In this document: positions 27,547 through 39,886 of the stretch, one piece after another | Numbering within the stretch: position 1 is the stretch's first letter | Layout of the letters: the number at the start of each line of letters is the position of its first letter | Source: Capsaspora owczarzaki ATCC 30864 | Taxonomy: Eukaryota > Opisthokonta > Filasterea | Reading direction: 5' to 3' | DNA: 64,000 nt | Assembly: GCF_000151315.2 (NCBI RefSeq) | Contig: NW_011887293.1 | Coordinates: 1,824,100 to 1,888,099 of the forward strand | Program-made: the position numbers and the translations under genes | Notes under the pieces: generated by a model | What the model was told of the DNA's origin: nothing | What the model saw: the letters and a program-made list of their open reading frames with translations, nothing else | The model's database searches: none

Positions 27547-27786
27547 GCTGCTGCGGTGCTTGCCATTCTCGTCGAAAATGTCGATAATTGCGAATTCGGA
27601 TCTTGACGCTCGAGAGCTGAATTTGATGTTAACTTCTCTTCTTCTATTGTTGTTGCTCAATTAATAAACACGCTACCATATCTCTCTCGCCTGTCTACAT
27701 CCGTTGCCAAACCCCGTGACAGCGTCAAGGTCGCCTCCAATTCCGATGGGAAATCATTCGTTTTTTTTTTTGTTTTCTAATTTTCA

Positions 27787-29466
27787 ATGAGTTCGGCTGT
27801 TGGACATCACGAGGCTCTCCTCCGACCCTTGCTGAGAAGCGTCGCCACGCTCACTGCAACAACGAACGCGGCGATGGTGGCTGCGAAGGGGTCGAGTCTG
27901 GCTCCGTCTTCGGCCTTGTCGGCATCATTCTCGACTTGCGCCGCGTCGTCCGGCGTCGTCTCGAGTGCGCCCGCTGCGTCGTCGTCGTCGTCATCATCAG
28001 CTTCATCTTCATCGTCATCATCTTCATCGAAGCCCAACAAACCCAGCTCGATCGTGCGTGCAGCGGTCTGCAGCGAACTCAAGGCGCCGTTGACGCTGAG
28101 CGCAGATTACTCACCAGCAGGCCATCCGCTGGTTGCCAAGATTTCGCCCGAGAAGCGAGTGCGCATCGGGATTCGTGCATGCGGTGTCAATTTCGCAGAC
28201 ACGCTGATGGTCGAAGGCTTGTACCAGGTTGCTACCACTGCTTTGTGATTTGAAAATTGGTCTCCAAATTGGTTGCTCACTCGTCGTGTCCGTCACTGCT
28301 CCTTCTGTTGGTCGACCCCAAACTTCCCCACCAACACAACTCTAGGTCAAACCGCCGTTGCCGTTTGTTCCGGGAGCTGAAATTGCCGGCATAGTCTTGG
28401 AGACGGGTTCTGCGGTCAAATCGGTGAAGATTGGTAAGCCCAAAATTTGTCAGACGGGGCAACAACAACCAGCTGATGGATCGAGCATTTGTGCAAATGT
28501 CGACAGTTGATAACGTCAGGTTGCGTTTTGCTCCCACAGGCGACCATGTCATTGCCTTGTTGGACGGAGGAGGCTTTGCCACCGAGTGTATCGCCCACGA
28601 AGCCCAGGTTTACGCGTTGCCCAAAACGATCGCGTTTGGCCAGGCAGCCGCGTTGCCAGTCTCGTACGGAACTGCCATCACCGCGCTGAGCTACCGCGCT
28701 CAGACCAAGCCTGGGTAAGTCGTTGAATGTGTCTTTTGCGTATTGCTAGAGCTGCCCCGTAAACCAACATTTATTGGCTGCTTCGTCAACCCGCTTTCAG
28801 CGAGACAGTCCTCATCACTGCGGCAGCTGGAGGTGTGGGATTGGCCTCCATTGAGCTTGCCAAGCGAGTCCTTGGCGCGAAGGTGATTGCATGCGCTGGT
28901 GGCGCGGAAAAGCTGGCAGTCTGCCAGGCAAAGGGAGCCGATCACGTCATTGATTACAACAAGGAGAGCATCAAGGACCGCGTCAAAGAAATCACCAACG
29001 GAAAGGTAGCGTGCACCGAAAGGCGAGCGTGCGCACTCGACTCTTGGATGGCTGACTGTTTGTTTGATTCAATCAAACTACTCGTCTGCTTCATGACATG
29101 TTGCAGGGTGTGAATGTCGTGATTGAAGTTGTCGGCGGAGACACGTTCGACCAGTGCCTGCGTTCGTTGGCCCCTGAAGGTCGTCTGGTTGTCATTGGCT
29201 TTGCGTCTGGGTCGATTCCGTCCATTCCGGCTAATTTGACTCTTGTGAAGAACATTGCCGTGCTGGGCTTGTACTGGGGCGGATATCAGGCCTTCAATCC
29301 GTCCGTTCTGCGCAACAGCATCAAGGATGTCATCAAGCACTGCGAGGCGGGTCATATTAGCCCAGTTGTGTCCGCAACCTATCCTCTCGATCAAGTCAAC
29401 GACGCGTTTGCCCTGCTGCGCACGCGCAAATCGACTGGCAAGGTTGTCGTGACGATGAACGAATGA
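27787..29466 (+). CDS. Zeta-crystallin-type NADPH:quinone oxidoreductase (MDR family)
   Basis: Five exons (27,787-28,227; 28,346-28,433; 28,540-28,714; 28,801-29,005; 29,107-29,466) encode about 422 aa. The N-terminal 95 residues are Ala/Ser-rich with a basic start and a long Ser run, and may be a mitochondrial transit peptide plus linker. Then follow RIGIRACGVNFADTLMVEG, PFVPGAEIAGIV, the NADPH-binding loop LITAAAGGVGLASIELAKR (AAxGGVG), GADHVIDYNKE and a C-terminal VVVTMNE. The catalytic-zinc ligands of alcohol dehydrogenases are absent, as in quinone oxidoreductases. It should reduce quinones or enals with NADPH; the substrate is not predictable from sequence. Confidence 0.9.
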
Positions 29467-29637
29467 AAAAAAAAACCCACTAAAAAACTCCCAATTCGCC
29501 AAGCGGCTCGTTGAGACTACTTCAGACCGTCTGTACTGTGCACAATGTTCATTTCAATGTTTCAAACCATCAATGTTACCAACAAAACACAAATCTCATC
29601 ACCACAACGCCCAATCTAGTCCACTTGATGCGTTTTG

Positions 29638-29641
<4 letters not shown>

Positions 29642-29673
<32 letters not shown>
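29642..29673. repeat. (CA)n microsatellite between convergent genes
   Basis: About 16 CA units, 25 bp from the stop codon of the minus-strand KNL1 gene and so within its likely 3' UTR. Confidence 0.9.
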
Positions 29674-29674
<1 letters not shown>

Positions 29675-29697
29675 CTACAACGCTCGAACACTCCTGC

Positions 29698-32600
29698 TTA
29701 GTGCAACAGCGATTCAACGGATGCGCACACTCGAGTGAGGTAGTCACGACCTTGTTGGCATCGTCCAACGGCTGCCAGAACCTGCTGTTCACTGTGATTG
29801 CCAAAGTAGTTCAAGAGCAAACCCGGGTCAATACACAAAGTTTCCCCACCAATTGATTCCCCGTCAGATTTTGCGGCCCCACTGATTCACTTACGAAATG
29901 CTTCCAAAGGCCACCGATACAACAGCATTCGGCTGCGTATTTGCGATCGGGTTGGCCGTGGGGCACAGGCCGAGTGCCACGTTGAACTTTGCGTGCTTCT
30001 TCAAGCTGAAAAACTCAAAGACCACGTTGACAAACTCAGAGCTTGCATCCATCGAGCGGATTGTCACGGTGTGGTACACGCCAATCTTTTTGAGCTCGGC
30101 AAGCAGTGCACGCAGACGTCCGACAAAGAGGGCCACCAAAGAGACAATCTACACGGTTACAAGGTGAGTCGCAGGCTTTTAGCACCAACCAAGTCAAAGT
30201 CTGGGCCAGTGCTTGCACATACCTGCGATGCAGCCTTTCCTTGCTTGACAGTCTTGCCGAGCAACCCAGCCCAATCACATGCGTCATTCAAAGTCTTGAC
30301 TTGTGCGCATGCAAGGGCGGTTGGCACAAGGCGAGCCTCCACAGGTTTGCCTGTGAAACGACGGTACATTTTTCAGTCAGTCAGCCTCTTCTGCCACCCA
30401 CAGTTCTGAGTCAGACTGGAGGAGCTTTTTCAAACGTACCATTCGCGTCCAACCGAAGTCGCAATTCGAGTTGTTTGTCGAGGAACTCGAGCACCACTTC
30501 TTGCTTTGTCAACTCACTCACAGAGAACGAGACCAATCGTACAATGCTGGTGTATCGTTCCTTTGCCAATTGCACATGCTTTGGCGTGACTTGGTTGAGT
30601 TGCTCGTTCAGCTTGGTTGCCTGTGCCTTGCTTGCTTCGACTGCCGCAGCTTCCTCACTGCCAAAACGACCCACCGCCAAAAAAAAAAAAAAAAAAAAAC
30701 AAAAAAAAAAACCAAAACAAAAAAACCCGCTTAGATGAGTGACTGACATGACAGCCCACCACGCACTCGTTCACAGTCATTGCAGAAAACAACGCCCCCC
30801 CACCCAATCATCGCGCCCTTACCGAAAACGGGCCACATTCGAGTTGCCAAGCTGCAACATTGCCGTAAGGTTTTGCTGCTCGCTCGGGTTCACCGCAGTC
30901 GCTTTGAGCGACGCAACTCGGGCAGCCATCTGCTCTTTGCTCTTCTTGGCGGCCTCAATCAGGGCCGAGACGCGCGAGCTGGTCTTGCGAATTTGGTTCA
31001 AGTCCTCTCGAACCAGCGGAAGCTCCTCGTTCATGTCGCGAAGAATGCCATCTTCCATTTTCGCGCGCCACTCGTACCAACGAAAGTGCGAGATGCTGCT
31101 ATGGTAGGCCTTTGTGGCGGCCAGGTTGCGGCGCAGCAGCTGGATCTCTGCCATGTCTTGGGCTTGGGTCAAGATGGACAACGTCTCAAACAGTGGGGGA
31201 TTGCTCTTGCTCATGTCGTACTCCATGGAGCCAATCACGCGACGCAGCTCCTGCGTAATTTCCTCGTAGGTCTGGCAGCCCTCGACGAGGTAGGCCTTGT
31301 CGATGGAAAAGGAGATCGAATGGCGGATGCTGTCATCGACGCGGCCAAAGTCCAACAGCGGCGCGGTGGCAGCGCCCGTTGCCGTGCCGGCGGCAGGGAT
31401 GTTTGTCGGCAAGGCAATGGTGGTTCGTCGGCGATAGGAAATTTGGTCGAGGAAGCGAACTTGCGCCATAATCAAGAACTGGGCAAGCGACAGCTGCTCT
31501 GCCGGGGAGGCAAAGCTCGCGTCTAGCTCAGATTGGTCGAGCATGCTGGGTCCTTCGCTCATGAACGAGGGCTGGTCGTTGAGCTGGGACACGTCGCCAG
31601 GAGCAGGGGACGGGGATCTTGTGTCTGCGACGAGCTGGGGTTGCGCGGACGAAGGTTGCACAGCAGCAGCAGCAGCAGCAGCAGCAGATGGCTGAGTCTG
31701 GAGAGCTTTGCCAACCTCGGCTTGAGCCAAAACTGGGCGGCGAATAGCCTCTGCGCCATACGACGAAGAAGACAATTGAATGGGAAGCATGATACCAGGA
31801 GCGATGGAGTTGGTCACGGTATTGGTGATATCAAGGTCTTGCATGGAAAGGGGTGCCGGTTGCGCGCACTCTGGCTCAATGGCAGATAGGTCGTCGACCA
31901 TGGAGACGTCCTGCAGCTTGAAATCCGATTCCAAGGTGGGTGCGTTCGCAATCGCTGCGGCCTCTGCGGCAAGGTGGGTGGTCTCGCTTTCAGCCTCATC
32001 GCCTTCGTCCTCTGATTCGTCCATGCGGGCTTTTTTGGATCGCTGAAGGACTGCGCCGCTGATGCTGGGGCGGCCGACAACACTCTTTCGCCGCAGATTG
32101 GCAAAGCGGTTGTTGAACGTGTCCTCGTCAAACGTGTCGTTCAAGTCACACATCTCGACTGGGTAGTTGGCATTGTTCTCCAAAAGTTCGGATTGAGGCA
32201 CATGGATGTTGGCATCGTCCTCAGCCGGACGCTTGGCAGGCGAAATCGTAGCAGGGGACCATGCGGGCTCGACAGTCGGGCCTGCATTCTGCAGAATGCC
32301 ACCGACACATTCGGTCTCGTCCATGGCGCACATGTCACGAATGGACTTGCGGCGAGCTGATGCCGGCTCTGGTGCCTCGAGCTCAGGCTCCTCCAGCGCA
32401 GGCATCTCGGGCTCCGGAGCCACTGCGACAAGTCCTCCAACACACTCTGTTTCATCCATCGCACACGCGTCACGAATGGACTTGCGGCGAGAAGAGGCGG
32501 GGAGGGGAGAGGTGATTTCCAGCTCACCCTCAGCTGCAACTGCAGGAACGCTGGCAGTCGGCTCCAGCTCCAGCTCTGAGCCAGCAGCAGCAGGAGCAAC

Positions 32601-33857
32601 ATTCACTTCTGCAGAAAGGATTTCTCCTACGCACTCTGTCAGGTCCATCGCCTCGTTATCGCGGATGCTCATGCGGCGCGATGCCATTTCGTCAGCAGCA
32701 GCAGCAGCAGCAGCAGCGGGCTCGGGCAAATCCTCCTGCTCCATGGAAAAGTCGAGCGCAGGAATGTTCTTGGGAAGGATGCTCAGACCAGTCTGCGTTG
32801 ACTCACTTGGGGTTGAGCTCAAGGCTGCTTTGGTCGAGGGCAGGGTGGAATCATCCGTCTCGGACGAGTTGCTCACGTCCGTGTTGGAGATGGTGAGCCC
32901 ACACGCAGAGATTCGACGCATCAGCACTGACACGTTGGTGGTGGCATCGTTGTCGTCATCTGCCATGAACGAGTCCATCGTCTGCGCATCAAGAAGGAGG
33001 TCTTGGTTGTTGGTGGTGTTGGTGTTGGCAACGCGTTCGGCTTCAGCGGCAAAGTCCATTTGCACTTCCGCAACCAACATGCGTCCCCGATCCAACGACG
33101 ACCGCAGTGTTCCATTGGACGTGGATTGCGCGGCCGACGGCAGCGTTCCTCGCTGGAAGGCCAGAATGCTCGAGTTCAAGTCCGCGGGCGGGTTGGTGTT
33201 GCTGGCTGCGGCAACCGGTCGCGACGGAGGTGCAGCGACTGGGGACGGTGTTCGCCACTCGAGCGGATTCTTGTCATACGTATTGACATATGCATGCTGG
33301 GCAAAGGACACCCTGCGACGGTCAATGGCGCTCTTGCGCGAGGCAGCGGGCTTGAGCGAGGACTGCCTTCGCTTCCCTGCTGCACCAGCACCAGCACCAC
33401 CAGCACCACCCGCACCAGCACCAAAGCGCAAGTTCATAGTGGCTGTGGTCTCTGTGAGATCGCCGACGCTGTCCAGCTCGGCCGCGCTGCTCGGGTAGAG
33501 TGCAGTGAATGACAGGTCGTTGAGCGCGCTGCCAAAGCCGTTGGTCAAATTTGAAACCGTTTCATCCCGCTCGCCGCCGCCTGTCAAAGCGGACAGGTCC
33601 AGCTGCTCGTCGTGACGCCCTCCTGCTCCTGCTCCTGCGCCCGGTGCTGCTCCTGGTGCAAGCGAGAACAGGTTGCGGCCATTGTGACTGGGAGTGTGTG
33701 GCGCAGGCGTAACGGCGGGCTCGGGCTGCTGCTGCTGCTTTGAGATTGGCGTTGCTGCTGCTCCGGAAGCAGCGCCGTTGGTCAGGTTGCGCAGTACGCC
33801 GGTCGACGATGCGCCGTGAACGACTTTCGGCGTTGATGAATTCTCACTCGCAAGCAT
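29698..33857 (-). CDS. KNL1: Kinetochore scaffold KNL1/Spc105
   Basis: Exons on the minus strand: 33,857-30,823, 30,657-30,439, 30,350-30,223, 30,148-29,895 and 29,791-29,698, about 1,240 aa. RRRVSFAQHAYV is the RVSF-type PP1-docking site, and SSILAFQ may stand for SILK. Three MELT-like repeats occur as SIRD-x3-AMDLTECVG or AMDETECVG, the docking sites for Bub3-Bub1 after Mps1 phosphorylation. The Spc7 domain starts at AQFLIMAQVRFLDQISYRRR, followed by long coiled coils (about residues 870-1,085), and the last exons form the RWD-type C-terminal domain that binds the Mis12 complex. It links microtubule attachment to checkpoint signalling. ATG 33,857 was chosen because upstream in-frame sequence is a poly-T run. 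Confidence 0.88.
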
Positions 33858-34430
33858 CGGTTTGACTGTTTGTTTGTTGCTTGACGGAGGCGAGTCAAAA
33901 GTCGATTTTGAATTGGAATCAAAAGAAAAAAAAAAAAAAAAAAAGAAATGAAACACAAAAACTCAAAAAATTTGGCGCCAAAAAAACCAATCAAAAAATC
34001 ACGCAATGCAAAATGCTTTGAAAACAAAGAAGCTAAGCTTTGTTACAATGGTTGAACAACAAACTTCATTGACATCACAATCGACTCAACTACGCAAAAA
34101 AAAAAAATAATCGAGGAAAATCGACTCTTGCCTGGTCGTCTTGCGACTTCTGCACACACAAGTTGAAACAGTTCCAACCGTCAAACTTGCAGCACTTTGA
34201 CCCTGATCTCAACGAGTTGAGCTATGAGCCGGTTCAAATGCCACAGTTGGGTCACACTGTACAGTACAACGTTACTCAATGCCGACTCTTGCATTTTGCT
34301 CTGAACCTTCAAAAAAGCCTCTCAGATTATTTAGTCCATCTTTTGCGTTTTTCTTTTCTTTTCACATTTATTCAAGCCCATTCCCCCCCCCTTCTCCTCT
34401 TCCCCACTTTCGGTTGTGGTCGTCATTATT
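33858..34430. promoter_or_regulatory. Divergent upstream region, KNL1 (-) and ZRANB2-like (+)
   Basis: About 570 bp with A-tracts at 33,927-33,945 and 34,097 and a pyrimidine-rich stretch before ATG 34,431. It presumably carries both promoters; no specific factor site was recognised. Confidence 0.4.
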
Positions 34431-35521
34431 ATGCAGCGTGGCGATCGTGGTGGCTCCGGACGAGGCGACCGAGATCGTCGAGGCGGAGGAGGGCGCGACC
34501 GAGACCGAGACCGAGACCAGGATGACAAACCACGCGGCGGTCCAGTGCTCAAAGGCAACGAGTGGAAATGCGATTCGTAAGCGTGAACTTGCTTGGGGGC
34601 GGGGGGAGCAAAGCGGGGGTGGGGGCGGGGGTGGGGTGCAGCTGGAGTGTGACGGAGCGACTGAGCTCGGGATTCAATGGAAAGCTCACCCTGGGACCCC
34701 GAATCGCTCATCTCATCAGGTGCACCAACATCAACTGGGCATGGCGCAAGGAGTGCAACCAGTGCGGGATGAAGCGACGGTCGATCGTCGAGGAGCGAAC
34801 CGGTGCTGGCGGCGGATACAACGAGCGCGAGAACGTCGAGTACCGCGACCGCCAAGAGGACGACGAGTACGATGACTTTGGTCGCAAGAAGCGCAAGCCC
34901 CTCTCGGGAGCAGCGGTGGCGGGCGCAGCGACGACGGCGGGGACGGGACATGCTGGCGGGCTCAATGTGCAGTCAAACAACAGCAAGGACGACGATCGCA
35001 GTAATACCGAGTCAACCGAGGACCTGTTTGCGGATATCAATGGCGAACGCGAGGGCGGTGATGATGATGATGATGATGATGACGATGATGACGAAGACGT
35101 CGATCTGTCAAAGTACGACTTTGACGCTGTTGCTCCTGATTCAAGCGAAACCAGCAAACCCGCTCCAACGCGCGACTCTGGTGATCGAGAGGACCGATCG
35201 AGTGAGCGTTCAAGCAGTAGAAGCAGTCGAGACAGAGACTACGACCGAGACCGAGACCGCGACCGCGACCGCGACCGTGATTACAGTCGAGACAGAGACC
35301 GAGACCGTGATTACGACCGAGACCGCAGCCGTGGGTCTGGCAGTGATCGTGAGCGAGATAGAGACCGAGATCGATACCGAGACAGCCGTAGCGATCGAGA
35401 TTCGCGCAGCGATCGTTCGAGACGCGCGTCACGAAGCCGAAGCCGAAGCCGCAGTCGCAGCCGCAGCCGCAGCCGCAGTCGTAGTCGCAGCCCATCATCT
35501 CGACACTCTCGCTCTCGGTGA
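34431..35521 (+). CDS. ZRANB2: ZRANB2-like RanBP2 zinc-finger splicing protein
   Basis: Two exons (34,431-34,576 and 34,720-35,521) encode about 315 aa. The intron falls inside the single RanBP2 zinc finger; joined, it reads EWKCDSCTNINWAWRKECNQCG, interrupted after CDS, with the canonical C-x2-C-x10-C-x2-C and the Asn and Trp that contact RNA. N-terminal to it is an RGG/RD-rich stretch; after it come an acidic run (about residues 200-212, mostly Asp) and a long R-D, then R-S dipeptide tail. ZRANB2 and its plant and protist relatives bind GGU-containing RNA and regulate splice-site choice. Animal ZRANB2 has two fingers; here only one is seen. Confidence 0.8.
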
Positions 35522-35706
35522 TTTGTTCCCCCGAACGCTCAGGTGTAATACAGCGTGTTGAAGTTGCTTTTGTTTTTTCCAACAGTTCTTTTTTGCAATT
35601 CATCTTCACAAGCAACCAAGCATGGGCCCACCCCACATATCCAAACCCGTTCCATCCAGTTTGCCCCGACTCACGCCGTTGGGCTTCAGTCTTGATTCAA
35701 TACACA

Positions 35707-37867
35707 ATGTCTGCCGGCAATTGGTGTCTGATTGAAAGCGATCCCGGTGCGTCCATTCACTGACCATTCCATCAACAGCACTTTGTCGCATTGATACTCT
35801 CTTTTTGTGTGTGATTTGCACTTGACGACCGAGTGTGCATGGCTGACTGTGACTGTTCCTTCGTATGCAGGTGTCTTTACTGAGCTGATCCGTTCGATCG
35901 GTAAGCAGTCGAGTCCACTCAGTTTCATCAGCATCCCACCATTGCCCATCATGAGGCGGCGTTCTCTCTGCATTCTGACGTTCGTGTCATGTCAGCAACC
36001 CCCGAGTGGGCTGGCTGCAACGCTCTTGCACAAGTGAACGCGAGAGAGGGGGGCTGGGGGTTTCGAGATCTCGACCTTTTTCCGGTGTCCCTGCGTTCTC
36101 GATAGCTGACCTTTGGGGGAACGTTGGGTGCTTGGATCTGGGAACAATTGCGTATGCGTGCAGGCGTCCAAGGCGTCCAAGTCGAAGAGCTCTACTCGCT
36201 CGATGAAGGCAGTCTGAGTGTGCTTCAGTAAGGATTACTCAATCTCATCATGTCTCTCTCTCTCTCGGTCAATCTAACTCACTCAAACCCATGTCGTACA
36301 CCATTGTCATGATCAACTAGACCGGTTCATGGCCTGATCTTCTTGTTCAAGTGGCAAAAGGACCTCCAGGAGCGCAAAACGGCAGAGAACGCCTCGTCTG
36401 TCTTCTTTGCCAATCAGGTTTGTGGAGCGCGTTCTCGTTCATTTGACAAGTCATAGCGGTCGATTGATCGCTCACTGGCACCCCGTCGTAATTGGTTGTC
36501 TAGGTGATCAACAATGCTTGCGCAACCCAGGCGATTCTCAGTATTCTGCTCAACACACCCGAGCTTAATCTGGGTGAGGAGCTGACCAATTTCAAGGCAT
36601 TCACCCAAGATTTTACTCCCGAAGTGAGCTACATTGCAAGCGAGGGCTGTTTGTGGGGGGGGTGCTGTTTGTGGGGCTGTTTGTGTTGAAGTGGAGAGAA
36701 CTCTACTGCAGTGCGATCCTGGAGAGGTGCTGACAACTCGTTTCTGTTTATTGGTTTAGTTGCGTGGCCTCGCCATCAGCAACAGTGAGAAGATTCGCAC
36801 TGTTCACAACAGTTTTGCGCGGTATGGTGCTGATGTAGTGTGCATGCGTGCTTATTTTCGCTGCGCTTTGAGTGGCTCACCGTTCAACTCTCTCCTACCT
36901 TCTTGGCAGTCCCGAAACCTTTTCGATCGAAGAAAAGAACGCAACAGACGACGACGATGTCTTCCACTTTGTTGCGTACATTCACAAAGACGGTCGTCTC
37001 TGGGAGTTGGATGGCCTCCAAGAGGGTCCAATTAATTTGGGTAAAACGATGAACGCTGTTTTCCGAAACGCATGTTTCCGGGTTTGCTCACTCGCCGAAT
37101 CCACTTTGCCAGGCGAGGCCTCTGCTGACGACTGGCTCTTTAGGGCTGCTCCCATCATCCAAGCCCGCATTGAGCGGTGAGTCTTAGTTTGCGTGAACAT
37201 TTTTTTTTTTTTTTTTTTGGGTTTTGTTTGTCATTGTTTTTTGTCACCACTCACTTTGCAACTCTGCCGCAGATACTCGAGCACTGAGATTCGGTTCAAT
37301 CTGATGGCTGTGGTCGCCGACAAGACCGTCCAGTACACTCAAGAGCTTGCAGCTGTCGACGAACAACGTGCCATGCTCATGTCGCAGGTACGTACCACCA
37401 GGCTTCATCGCAGTTACGGATGTCCTGAAACGACTTTTTGATGCCAACGCGCTCGCTCTCTCTTTTCTTCTCACAGATGCAGTCAGATCAAGTGTCAGGG
37501 GATTTGGCCGCTCTGGATGCCCGCTCGTCCGAGCTGCAAATGTTGCTGGCGACCGAGCAAGAAAAGAATGAGCGTTATCGAGTCAGTACTTTTTGTTTGT
37601 TTTGTGTGTTGTTCGTGTTTGGCGTGCCACCGCCCCTTCCAACTCTAACCAACCGCCTTCTCTACGTCATGTGGCGTCCCCTCTACCCCATTTGTCGATT
37701 GCCACTACGAACAGACGGAAAACATTCGCCGCCGACACAATTTCGTGCCCTTCATTGTCAAGCTGCTTCGCTTGCTTGCCGAAAAGCATCAACTGCAGCC
37801 GCTGATTGCCAAGGCCAAGGAAACGGTAGCTGCAAAGAACAAGGCCAACGCTGAGAGTCGCAAATGA
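35707..37867 (+). CDS. UCHL5: Ubiquitin C-terminal hydrolase UCHL5/UCH37
   Basis: Eleven exons (first 35,707-35,746, last 37,715-37,867) give about 326 aa, as in human UCHL5. The start is [16 protein letters not shown]. The active-site region [18 protein letters not shown] carries the catalytic Cys; [19 protein letters not shown] holds the catalytic His and Asp. The C-terminal [20 protein letters not shown] is the ULD-type region that binds the proteasomal receptor Rpn13. The enzyme trims ubiquitin at the proteasome and, in animals, also associates with INO80. All splice junctions follow GT-AG and preserve frame. It is the densest intron set in a small gene in this window. Confidence 0.93.
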
Positions 37868-38112
37868 GTGTTTTGTACAAACACAGTACATATCTTTTGA
37901 GAAAGCAACCTTCTTCTCCTGCATTCATCCTATTCTCTCACAAGTAGTGACTCCGCCACCACCCCCAAAACCCCACAGCTGCCATCAGAAGGGATCGAAA
38001 AAAAAAAAAAAGGAATCAAAAGTACCAATGGTTTTCTTGGGACAAAACGCTGTTACAAGCTCAAGGACAAGAACACCAGCAACAGCGCTGCTTCAACAAA
38101 ATCAAGCTAAAT

Positions 38113-38556
38113 TTACTTGAGGGGGATGAAGCGGGACGAGTTGGTGGAGCCAATACCAGCACGGCCGTGACGGACGGGCTTGTAAGAGATGGAGAACTCG
38201 GCGAGGTAGTGGCCAGTCATCTCGGGCTTGATTTCGACCTGGTTGTAGACCTTGCCGTTGTAGATGCCGACGACCGAGCCGATCATCTCGGGGACGATGA
38301 TCATGTCACGGAGGTGGGTCTTGATGGTAGCGGGCTTCTCAAGAGCGGGGCACTCCTTCTTGGCCTTTCGCAGGCGCTTGAGGAGAGCCATCGGCTTGCG
38401 CTTAAGACCGCGGTGGAAGCGACGGCGGGCACGGGCGTGGACGAGGTCGATCAGCTTCTCGGAGCTAAGCTCGAGGAGCTGGTCGAGGTCGACACCACGG
38501 TACGAGTACTTGCGGAAGGTGCGCTTAGAGCCCTTGGAGGTTTGTTCGGCGTCAGC
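38113..38556 (-). CDS. RPS15: Ribosomal protein uS19 (RPS15), main exon
   Basis: Minus-strand exon encoding [40 protein letters not shown], then [40 protein letters not shown] and the C-terminal [20 protein letters not shown]...SRFIPLK. It is a small-subunit protein near the decoding site; the last residues extend toward the A and P sites. An acceptor AG directly precedes the first codon GCT, so the start ATG sits alone or nearly so in an upstream exon, as in many ribosomal protein genes. I could not place that exon in the 38,557-39,200 region. Confidence 0.93.
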   Translation of the reverse strand, partial: ADAEQTSKGSKRTFRKYSYRGVDLDQLLELSSEKLIDLVHARARRRFHRGLKRKPMALLKRLRKAKKECPALEKPATIKTHLRDMIIVPEMIGSVVGIYNGKVYNQVEIKPEMTGHYLAEFSISYKPVRHGRAGIGSTNSSRFIPLK

Positions 38557-39886
38557 CTAATGATTGCGGTGAATATAGCAGCAGCGACGATGAGTGACCG
38601 GAAACAACAAGCATGGAGGAGGGAGGTTGGCGAGGGAAGCTAGAGACAGAAAAAAAGAAAAAGAAAAAAAGATTGTGAATCGCAGCGTGGCTGTTGACGC
38701 TCACGCACACCTTTGGGCAAAGGCAATAACAGCTCCTCGAGTGAGCATGCTTAACACCCCATCGCCAGCGACGACCCTCGGCAGCTCTTGGTGGAAAAAG
38801 CAGGCGAGGGGGAAAAAGGCGATTGAGAACGCCCTTTCTCGTCTCTCCCCAAGCTTCCTCCCTCCCCCTGAAGCCTGCCGAGGCGCTTTGACACACCGAG
38901 ACTCTGAGCCGACTCAAAGGACACAGCCGAGCAGCTGGGGACAGCGCCAGGCGTCCAACAAGACAGCCTAGGTGGCCAGAAAGCAATTTCGCGATGGACG
39001 GCCGAAAGTTGAGCTGCAATCCCAAACCGTCCCTTCGCTGCCCCAGCGCCTAGCGCGCGCTGGGCCCTTCATCTTTCGCCCTGTGAGGTCCAATCCGATA
39101 AAGCATGTCGTATTCCATCGGATTCGGGATGGTTGGAGCGGGTTGGGCGACATGATACGAACCATTGTGTAGGGAAAAGAGAGCGAGCAAAGGATGTTTG
39201 CCAAAACCGTTTTGATTTTTGATTTCATTTTCTTGTTGGAAAAAGTCTTTTGCGCTTTTCCAAGTCTTTCACTTTCGGCACCCGATGCAGGCCCAAAAAA
39301 AGATGCTGGTTGCACAATCACTTGGACTTTATGGTACAAACTCGAATATTGTCAAGCGAGTTGGAAAGGTGACCAAGTCAAGTCGCTGAGCACTGCTTGA
39401 TGATCGAGTCTGTTTGACATCATTGCCAGATCCTGCGCACCTCAGCTACTTGATGCTGCATTTTTCCTTGTTCAATTACATGTAAGATATTCCACGCAAT
39501 TGTTGGTCTCCATGGTCTCGGGTGAATCTCGGTGTTTTGCTCATCTCATTCTTTGAGCAGCAAGAGCGATGACGACGAGCGACTTGTCCCCTTCCGATCC
39601 GCACCAAAATTACCACATCGACTATGTAATTTTTGTTCTTTCCAATGATATCGGTGGCAGGGGGAGGAAATGACGGGAAGGGAATTTCGAGTCTCGAGAT
39701 GGGAAGGCGCTTCTTTCACACCCACCCAAGCATTGCTCACATTGTAGATCTACTATGCTCCTTTTCATCTTGAGATTCATCATCCTCAAATCCAACCAGT
39801 CAACAATAATTCACCAAAAACACAGCAACACCACCTCAATCCGTTCGAGCGCAGTCTTTGTTCCTTCCTCAGAAAGAAAAACAAAC
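38557..39886. other. Intergenic region between RPS15 (-) and ASF1 (+)
   Basis: About 1.3 kb. The first RPS15 exon and its promoter should lie at the left. A ribosomal-gene-like run of pyrimidines on the minus strand occurs near 38,645-38,670. Otherwise no gene was found. Confidence 0.4.

Noticed and set aside
32206-33498. 430-codon plus-strand frame opposite KNL1
   Set aside because: It is antisense to strongly supported KNL1 coding sequence and is Ser/Ala-biased as expected for a shadow.
39163-39165. Minus-strand ATG as the missing first codon of RPS15
   Set aside because: The following GTTCGT is a weak donor and the 600-bp distance is long for this genome; not enough to claim.
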